From: CAYZNE01 sp964461035
GTDB lineage: Archaea > Nanobdellota > Nanobdellia > Woesearchaeales > CAYZNE01
DNA length: 19,343 nucleotides
Reading direction: 5' to 3'
Assembly (NCBI GenBank): GCA_964461035.1
Contig: CAYWRI010000024.1
Location: forward strand, 1 to 19,343
Shown: piece by piece, positions 14,663-19,343 of the stretch
Position numbering within the stretch: the stretch's first letter is position 1
How the letters are laid out: every line of letters starts with the position of its first letter
Program-made: the position numbers and the translations under genes
The notes under the pieces: model-generated
The model's database searches: none
The model's input: only the letters and a program-made list of their open reading frames with translations
What the model was told of the DNA's origin: nothing

Positions 14663-14829
14663 TAGTTGACGACATAAGTGAACTATGTGTTGCACTTAGG
14701 GCGAGCTGATTAAAATAAAAGATCAAGTGCGTTGTAGGGGGTCGCTCCCTACGGGACTACAGCACTTTCGAAAGAAGAAGCGAGTCAGCGAGAGTGCAAC
14801 ATAATATAAAATACTATTGTTGTCAACTA
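14663..14829 (+). ncRNA. GC-rich nested inverted-repeat element (structured RNA or MITE-like)
   Basis: The element fills the gap between two convergent stop codons. The outer arms (14663-14673 and 14819-14829) pair over 11 bp with one G-U. Further in, TGTTGCACT (14688-14696) pairs with AGTGCAACA (14793-14801), GCTGA (14705-14709) with TCAGC (14785-14789), and AAGTGC plus TGTAG (14725-14730, 14733-14737) with CTACAGCACTT (14757-14767). GTAGGG/CCCTAC (14734-14739, 14747-14752) is an alternative tip. It is visibly richer in GC than its surroundings. The wobble pair favours a plus-strand RNA. No SRP or RNase P core motif is seen. It could be a novel RNA, a two-way terminator or a MITE. Confidence 0.5.
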
Positions 14830-14830
14830 A

Positions 14831-16000
14831 TCAAACAACATCCAAAACATCACGCATCATTTGGAGTTCTTCATTAGTTGGAATAACAAATGCTTTTACT
14901 TTACTCTCATTTGTAGTTATTAATGTTTCATTATTCCTGTTTTTTTTAATATCTAATTTTAAATCAAGGTACTCTAATTTTTCAAGAACTTTTTCACGAA
15001 TATAGAATGCTGATTCTCCAAGACCTGCTGTAAAAACAATTGCATCAACACCATTCATTTCTGCAACATAACTTCCAATAATTTTAAGAATTCTATTTGC
15101 AAGAAGATTTATTGTTAATTCTGCCGATTTATCTTTCTTAAGATATTTTGCATATATCTCTCGCATATCACTACTTATTTTACTAACTCCAAGAAGACCT
15201 GATTTTTTATTTATCATTGATTTTATATTTTTCTTAGAATAACCTTTTTTTAACAAGAATAAAACTATTTCAGGATCAAAACTTCCACTTCTTGTTCCCA
15301 TTGGTAAACCTTCAAGAGGAGTAAAACCCATTGAGGTATCAATACTTATTCCATTTTTCACAGCACAAATACTCTGACCATTACCAAGATGGCAAGTTAT
15401 TATTTTTAGTTTTTCAATTGGTTTCTTCATTAATCTTGCTGTTTCACTTGAAACATATTTATGACTGGTTCCATGAAAACCATATTTTCTAATTTTAAAT
15501 TTTTCATATAATTCAATTGGTAAACCATACAAGAAAACTTCTTTAGATAAAGTGCTATGGAATGCGGTATCAAAAACACCAAAATGTTTTATTTTTGGAA
15601 TCATTTTTTTAAGAATCTTAATACATTTAATATTAATGGGATTGTGGAGAGGAGCTAAGAAAGATAATTTATTAAGTTCCTTGATATTTTTCTCTGTTAA
15701 TTCTAATGTATCTTGATATTTTTCTCCACCATGTACAATTCGATGTGCAACGGTATTAATTTCAGATAAATCATTCACTATTTTTTTTGATATTAATAAT
15801 TCAAGCACATCACTTATTGTTTTTTCATGATTTTTAAAAACAAGTTTTTCAATTTGTTTTTCCCTTGTTGTTATTGTTCTTATTCCTGTGGGACGTCCAA
15901 TTTCATCGTAATGTCCTTTTATCAGAACTTTTTCTGTTTCCGAATCTATAACTTGAAACTTAAGTGAACTACTTCCCGCATTGATTGTTAAAATTTTCAT
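14831..16000 (-). CDS. ackA: Acetate kinase
   Basis: It converts acetyl phosphate and ADP to acetate and ATP, or the reverse. The 389 residues carry both ASKHA signatures: ILTINAGSSSLKF at the N-terminus and YGFHGTSHKYVSS at 173-185. By comparison with the Methanosarcina enzyme the key residues are Asn7, Arg87 (HRIVHGG), Asp144 (FDTAFH), His176, Arg237 (GTRSG) and Glu377 (TNEEL). All are present, so it should be active. The ATG has GAGGA about five bases upstream. It follows pta by 64 bases in the same direction, forming the classic acetate/ATP unit. Confidence 0.96.
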   Translation of the reverse strand: MKILTINAGSSSLKFQVIDSETEKVLIKGHYDEIGRPTGIRTITTREKQIEKLVFKNHEKTISDVLELLISKKIVNDLSEINTVAHRIVHGGEKYQDTLELTEKNIKELNKLSFLAPLHNPINIKCIKILKKMIPKIKHFGVFDTAFHSTLSKEVFLYGLPIELYEKFKIRKYGFHGTSHKYVSSETARLMKKPIEKLKIITCHLGNGQSICAVKNGISIDTSMGFTPLEGLPMGTRSGSFDPEIVLFLLKKGYSKKNIKSMINKKSGLLGVSKISSDMREIYAKYLKKDKSAELTINLLANRILKIIGSYVAEMNGVDAIVFTAGLGESAFYIREKVLEKLEYLDLKLDIKKNRNNETLITTNESKVKAFVIPTNEELQMMRDVLDVV

Positions 16001-16064
16001 TTTTCCTCTTTTTTAATTATATTTAATCAGTTTGTTGTAAAAGCAATATTTTTGTTGTTAATAT

Positions 16065-17051
16065 TTAATGTTGAGTTTGTATTGCAGTTATTATTGTTAG
16101 TTCAACAATGTCTTGGACTGAACAACCTCTTGATAAATCATTAATCGGCATTTTTAAACCTTGAAAAACAGGCCCAATTGCTTTGGCTTTTGCAAGTCTT
16201 TGAACAAGTTTGTAAGCAATATTTCCAGAATTTAAATCAGGAAATATTAAAACATTTGCATCTCCTTTTATTTTACAATTAGGGCATTTATGTTTGCAAA
16301 CTTCAGGAACAATCGCTGCATCAACCTGAAGTTCTCCATCGATTAAATATTTTCCTTTAGCCCTTTGCTTAGCAAGTTTAACAGCGTCTTTAACTTTTTT
16401 AACTTCTTCATGTTCCGCTGATCCTTTTGTTGAAAATGAGAGCATTGCAACTTTGGGTTTTATTCCAAATCTTTTTGCTGTTTCAGCCGTATTTATTGCA
16501 ATATTAGCTAATTGTTTTGAACTTGGTTTAGCAATAACGGCACAATCTGCGAAAAGTAGTAATTTATCTTTTATTTCCATAAAGAAAAGACCAGAAACAA
16601 CATTATTCTTCTTTTTAGTTTTAATAACTTTCAAAGCAGGTCTAATTGTTTCTGCCGTTGTATGAATTGCACCGCTAATAAGTGCATCGGCTTTTCCTGT
16701 TTTTATCAGCATAGTTCCAAAGAATATTTTATTTTCTAAAAGAATTTTCTTAGCTATTTCAAGAGTTATTCCTTTATTTTTTCTAAGAGAATATAATTTA
16801 TTTTCAAGAGCTTCAAGCTCTTTATAGGTTTTTGGATTATATATTATTACTTTTTTATCAATATTTGTGATTTTTCTTTTTTTAAGATCTTTTTTTATTT
16901 TTTCTTCATTTCCTATAAGAATGGGAATGACAAGTTTTTTATTTATAATTTTAGCAATAGCATCCATAGTTCTGGAATCTTCTGTTTCAGGATAAACAAT
17001 TCTGGCTTGAATCTTTTTAGCTTTCTCAGTTATAGATTTAATAAACTCCAT
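16065..17051 (-). CDS. pta: Phosphate acetyltransferase
   Basis: It exchanges the CoA of acetyl-CoA for phosphate, giving acetyl phosphate for ackA. The frame begins at 17141, but the family N-terminus (IVYPETEDSRTMDAIAKI) and a TATA box 25 bases upstream place the start at the ATG at 17051, giving 328 residues, the usual size of a single-domain Pta. Conserved blocks include KADALISGAIHTTAETIRPAL, the Cys pair KHKCPNCKIKGDANVLIFPDLNSGNIAYKL, and GPVFQGLKMPINDLSRGCSVQDIV at the end. The transcript is predicted leaderless. It forms an operon with ackA, making ATP from acetyl-CoA in fermentation or activating acetate. Confidence 0.95.
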   Translation of the reverse strand: MEFIKSITEKAKKIQARIVYPETEDSRTMDAIAKIINKKLVIPILIGNEEKIKKDLKKRKITNIDKKVIIYNPKTYKELEALENKLYSLRKNKGITLEIAKKILLENKIFFGTMLIKTGKADALISGAIHTTAETIRPALKVIKTKKKNNVVSGLFFMEIKDKLLLFADCAVIAKPSSKQLANIAINTAETAKRFGIKPKVAMLSFSTKGSAEHEEVKKVKDAVKLAKQRAKGKYLIDGELQVDAAIVPEVCKHKCPNCKIKGDANVLIFPDLNSGNIAYKLVQRLAKAKAIGPVFQGLKMPINDLSRGCSVQDIVELTIITAIQTQH

Positions 17052-17071
17052 ACCTTTACTATAATATTTAC

Positions 17072-17098
17072 CTTTTATAAATATGTTGGATTCTGAAA
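17072..17098. repeat. 27-bp repeat, copy 1, containing the pta TATA box
   Basis: These 27 bases match 17762-17788 at 26 positions (G at 17089, A at 17779). In this copy the minus strand holds the pta TATA box, TATTTATAAAAG. Confidence 0.7.
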
Positions 17099-17268
17099 TA
17101 GATACAATTAGCTGAATTATCTTTTTCTCTTGAAAGTACATCTAAATGATTAATATTCTGATAAATTTCTAAATTTTATAAAAAACTTTTTGATTTTTTA
17201 ATAAATATTAAACGAAGTGCTCCAAACTATTGATTTATTAGATTTCAAAATAATTAAATTAAAATTTA

Positions 17269-17679
17269 TTAAGAAAATACATTATATAAAAAAGTTCCTG
17301 CTAGATATCCTGCTCCATATAATGATGCACCAAAAAGGGGTATTGTAATTGACATTCTTACTGCATTTCTATCTGGACTACAACCACTCTGGAACTTTTT
17401 ATATTTATCTGAAAATTTATCCGAATTGTAAAGGTACAACATTCCGAAAAGTGGTCCAAAGACTAAAAAATGATGACTATATGTGGTAATAAACTTATGA
17501 AATTCAGATTCTATAATGTCTTCTCCATTATTTATTCCTGCAGCAGTTCTCACGCCTTTAATTATTCCTTTTATTCCTGAATATGCTAAGAAAACAGCAG
17601 GTCCTATTTTTTCAATAGATATTGTGATTGGCTTTTCTTTTTCTTCAGGTTTCTTTTCAAGTGAATATGATTTATTCAT
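17269..17679 (-). CDS. Hypothetical small membrane protein (136 aa)
   Basis: No family is recognised. A charged N-terminus (SLEKKPEEKEKP) is followed by a weakly hydrophobic segment (26-41), a stronger one (66-84, SHHFLVFGPLFGMLYLY) and a Gly-rich C-terminal one (110-132, ITIPLFGASLYGAGYLAGTF). This suggests two or three membrane passes. Cys100 is the only cysteine. A TATA box (tttataagtttta on the minus strand, about 17700-17713) fits a short or absent leader. It stands alone between pta and the 2H phosphoesterase gene. No function is proposed. Confidence 0.6.
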   Translation of the reverse strand: MNKSYSLEKKPEEKEKPITISIEKIGPAVFLAYSGIKGIIKGVRTAAGINNGEDIIESEFHKFITTYSHHFLVFGPLFGMLYLYNSDKFSDKYKKFQSGCSPDRNAVRMSITIPLFGASLYGAGYLAGTFLYNVFS

Positions 17680-17761
17680 TTTAAGTAAATGGAAATATTA
17701 TAAAACTTATAAATTCTTCTAATGATTTAAAAGCAATTTCTTAAATTTTTGCAAGAATTAT

Positions 17762-17788
17762 CTTTTATAAATATGTTGAATTCTGAAA
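17762..17788. repeat. 27-bp repeat, copy 2
   Basis: This near-identical, same-orientation copy of 17072-17098 lies 37 bases before the 2H phosphoesterase start and just upstream of that gene's own TATA box (17794-17804). Here it does not front a minus-strand gene at TATA distance. Confidence 0.7.
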
Positions 17789-17793
17789 ACAAA

Positions 17794-17804
17794 GTTTATA
17801 TATC
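17794..17804 (+). promoter_or_regulatory. TATA box of the 2H phosphoesterase gene
   Basis: The string gtttatatatc is centred about 26 bases before the ATG at 17825, predicting a leaderless mRNA. Confidence 0.6.
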
Positions 17805-17824
17805 TTAAGTATTTTAGAATTAAT

Positions 17825-18391
17825 ATGTCAAAAATAGCCATTGATGTAATAGTTCTTCCACCAGAAGATATAATGGACAAAGCAATTGAAATAAATAAAC
17901 AATTTAGTGATGATTCTATAAAATTAAATAAAGAAAATTGCTTACCTCACATATATTTATGCATGGGCGTAATTGAAAAAGAAAAATTATCTGAAGTTGA
18001 AAACATTGTAGGTAATATAAGTAGACAATTCTCCGAATTATCTTTGAATATTACAGAAATAAACTCTCAACATGTCTGTTTTGAAGTTAATAATGAAATT
18101 CTTCAAAAATTACATGAAGAATTAATGACAAATTTATCCACTTATTTATCATATGACGCTACTCTAGAAATGTTTTTCTCACCTCCTGAAATTGTTGAGA
18201 AAACTCTATTCTGGGTAAATACATATAGAAACACGAGTTTTGAAAATTTCTATCCTCACATAACCTTAGGAATATCTAAATTAGAAAATCATAAAATGAA
18301 TATTAATTTTATTGCTTCAAAAATTGCAATATGTCATTTAGGAAATTATTGCACTTGCAGAAAAATTCTTACTTCTTTTAATTTGTCTTGA
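17825..18391 (+). CDS. 2H phosphoesterase / 2'-5' RNA ligase-like protein
   Basis: The 188-residue protein has the two signature motifs of the 2H phosphoesterase superfamily: PHIYLCMG (His42, Tyr44) and PHITLGIS (His145, Thr147), 103 residues apart, each followed by a hydrophobic strand. The family acts on 2',3'-cyclic phosphates or 2'-5' linkages in RNA ends and nucleotides. Which substrate applies here cannot be read from the sequence. In the first motif Tyr replaces the usual Thr/Ser, which occurs in some members. It has its own promoter and is followed, in the same direction, by a HAD hydrolase gene that also has its own TATA box. Confidence 0.8.
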   Translation: MSKIAIDVIVLPPEDIMDKAIEINKQFSDDSIKLNKENCLPHIYLCMGVIEKEKLSEVENIVGNISRQFSELSLNITEINSQHVCFEVNNEILQKLHEELMTNLSTYLSYDATLEMFFSPPEIVEKTLFWVNTYRNTSFENFYPHITLGISKLENHKMNINFIASKIAICHLGNYCTCRKILTSFNLS

Positions 18392-18421
18392 GTTTGCTCT
18401 TATAATGATGAACTTCAGGAA

Positions 18422-18432
18422 TATTTATAAAG
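18422..18432 (+). promoter_or_regulatory. TATA box of the HAD gene
   Basis: The string tatttataaag is centred about 28 bases upstream of the ATG at 18455, consistent with a leaderless transcript. Confidence 0.6.
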
Positions 18433-18454
18433 AAAAAATCCCTTCTGTACTATT

Positions 18455-19096
18455 ATGATTAAAGCAATTATATTTGATTGTTGGAATACATTATTCTATG
18501 ATTCTGTTAATCCTCATCCTTTTGTTGAGTGTTCTAAGTTAATAGGTAAAGATATGGCTGATTATAATTATCTAAAAATCTTAGAAAAAAGTTTTATGCT
18601 TGAAAAATTTGATGATACTGAAAAATCAATCAACAATTTTCTAAATGCACTGGATATGAAAATATCTCCTGAAAAATACAAGTTATTAGTTGAATTTATT
18701 AATAAATTGAAAGGAGCTAAAAAAGCTTATCCTGAAGTCTTACCCATTTTAGAAGATCTTAGAAAAAAGTATTCTCTAGGTCTTTTGAGTAATGCATATA
18801 ATATTGGATTTGAAAAATTAAATAAAACTTTTAACTTAAATCAGTATTTTAAGGTTATATTAACTTCTTATGAGACTAAATTACTCAAACCAAACTCAAA
18901 ACTTTTTCAGTTAATGTTACAAAAGTTGAATGTAACAAAAGATGAAGTAATCATGGTTGGAGATTCATTACATGACGATGTGTTAGCCGCAGAAAACTTC
19001 GGAATCAAGGGAATTTTGATTGATAGAAATAATTCTTATCCTGATTATATAAATAGAATAGATTCTTTAACTGAAATATATAAATTTCTCGAATAA
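18455..19096 (+). CDS. HAD-family hydrolase
   Basis: The 213 residues contain the four HAD motifs. Motif I is IIFDCWNTLF with nucleophile Asp8, II is LLSNAYN (Ser112), III is KLLKPNSKLF (Lys145), and IV is MVGDSLHDDVLAAENFG (Asp170, Asp174/175). The helical cap (about 18-85) lies between motifs I and II, as in subfamily I phosphatases and haloacid dehalogenases. Position 10 is Trp, where most phosphatases have the second Asp of DxD; dehalogenase-like members often have Tyr or another residue. The substrate is therefore uncertain: a small phosphorylated metabolite or another ester. Motif IV is intact, so Mg2+ binding is likely. Confidence 0.85.
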   Translation: MIKAIIFDCWNTLFYDSVNPHPFVECSKLIGKDMADYNYLKILEKSFMLEKFDDTEKSINNFLNALDMKISPEKYKLLVEFINKLKGAKKAYPEVLPILEDLRKKYSLGLLSNAYNIGFEKLNKTFNLNQYFKVILTSYETKLLKPNSKLFQLMLQKLNVTKDEVIMVGDSLHDDVLAAENFGIKGILIDRNNSYPDYINRIDSLTEIYKFLE

Positions 19097-19136
19097 TGCA
19101 TTATAAATAGGTTCTATTGTACTCAATATATCACTA

Positions 19137-19168
19137 ATTTAATTAGGAACTCATGTTCGTAATTAAAT
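19137..19168. terminator. Long hairpin between the HAD gene and the next gene
   Basis: ATTTAATTA (19137-19145) pairs with TAATTAAAT (19160-19168), and GAAC (19147-19150) with GTTC (19155-19158), around a TCAT loop with one G-G mismatch. It lies 40 bases past the HAD stop and 40 before the next start. It may terminate the HAD transcript, but a T-rich tract follows only after A-rich bases, so it could also be an operator. Confidence 0.4.
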
Positions 19169-19209
19169 GTTAAAAAAGTTTTTAAAGCATAAATTATATT
19201 TTATTTGGT

Positions 19210-19343
19210 ATGATTAGAGTTTGTTTGTTTATAGTATTATTTTTGTTGTGTTTTAATAGTGTTAGTGCTTCTACCCTGACAAGGTATGGTTCTGATTTTA
19301 AGATTGTTAATAATGAAATTTCTTTTAAGGTTAGTGATAGATT
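19210..19343 (+). CDS. N-terminus of a secreted or membrane protein (cut by the window end)
   Basis: The ATG at 19210 opens a frame that runs to the window edge, with 44 complete codons visible. It encodes a signal peptide (MIRVCLFIVLFLLCFNSVSA, cleavage probably after Ala20), then STLTRYGSDFKIVNNEISFK, which looks like the first beta strands of an exported domain. A TATA-like tttttaaag (19178-19186) lies 25-30 bases upstream. The product cannot be named from so little. Confidence 0.6.
   Translation, partial: MIRVCLFIVLFLLCFNSVSASTLTRYGSDFKIVNNEISFKVSDR

Noticed and set aside
14663..14829. SRP RNA or RNase P RNA
   Set aside because: The conserved SRP helix 8 and RNase P core sequences are not seen, and the element is too short for either.
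17052..17141. Thirty-residue N-terminal extension of Pta
   Set aside because: It includes the TATA box and has no similarity to Pta; the ATG at 17051 fits promoter spacing.

Overview
This AT-rich window (roughly 30% GC by eye) comes from an archaeal chromosome, most likely a DPANN lineage of the Woesearchaeota/Pacearchaeota type. The evidence is: archaeal TATA boxes 25-30 bases upstream of many start codons, many apparently leaderless genes, an archaeal-type ribosomal protein uL11, a tRNA-Tyr with C1:G72 and an intron after position 37, a UPF0200 kinase, and a secreted protein with dockerin-like and S-layer-like parts. The lineage is inferred; no database was searched.

Layout. 1-345: non-coding, with inverted repeats that may form an RNA. 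346-1032: small membrane protein. 1033-1466: no convincing gene; a 100-N assembly gap and a 90-bp direct repeat carrying the last 18 bases of tRNA-Tyr. 1467-1592 (-): intron-containing tRNA-Tyr. 1731-2165 (+): an operon of three very small unrecognised proteins (40, 39 and 55 aa), each with a strong Shine-Dalgarno, ended by a hairpin-T7 terminator. 2303-2902: Cys-rich, histidine-bearing membrane protein like DUF4405 cytochromes. 2966-3011: promoter-linked hairpin, possibly a small RNA. 3083-4988 (-): U32-family Fe-S protein with an upstream alpha/beta-hydrolase-like protein lacking its nucleophile. 5200-6367: an unknown gene and a UPF0200 kinase. 6478-8924 (-): secreted dockerin/S-layer-like coiled-coil protein plus a small lipoprotein, behind a leader with two large hairpins next to the ribosome binding site. 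9005-9733 (-): one-pass membrane protein with a cytoplasmic winged helix. 9833-13922: dehydrogenase-like pseudoenzyme, ART-like protein, hisS, an unknown helical protein and an extended uL11. 14106-17051: RBBP9-like serine hydrolase convergent with pta-ackA, separated by a 167-bp GC-rich element of nested inverted repeats. 17269-19343: membrane protein, 2H phosphoesterase, HAD hydrolase and the start of a secreted protein.

Together: pta-ackA would give ATP from acetyl-CoA by substrate-level phosphorylation, fitting a fermentative life. hisS, tRNA-Tyr and uL11 serve translation. The secreted protein, lipoprotein, membrane regulator and DUF4405-like protein concern the cell surface. The most novel-looking signals are the structured leader at 8778-8924, the folded element at 14663-14829 and the small-ORF operon at 1731-2165. 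Several proteins have family folds but lack catalytic residues.
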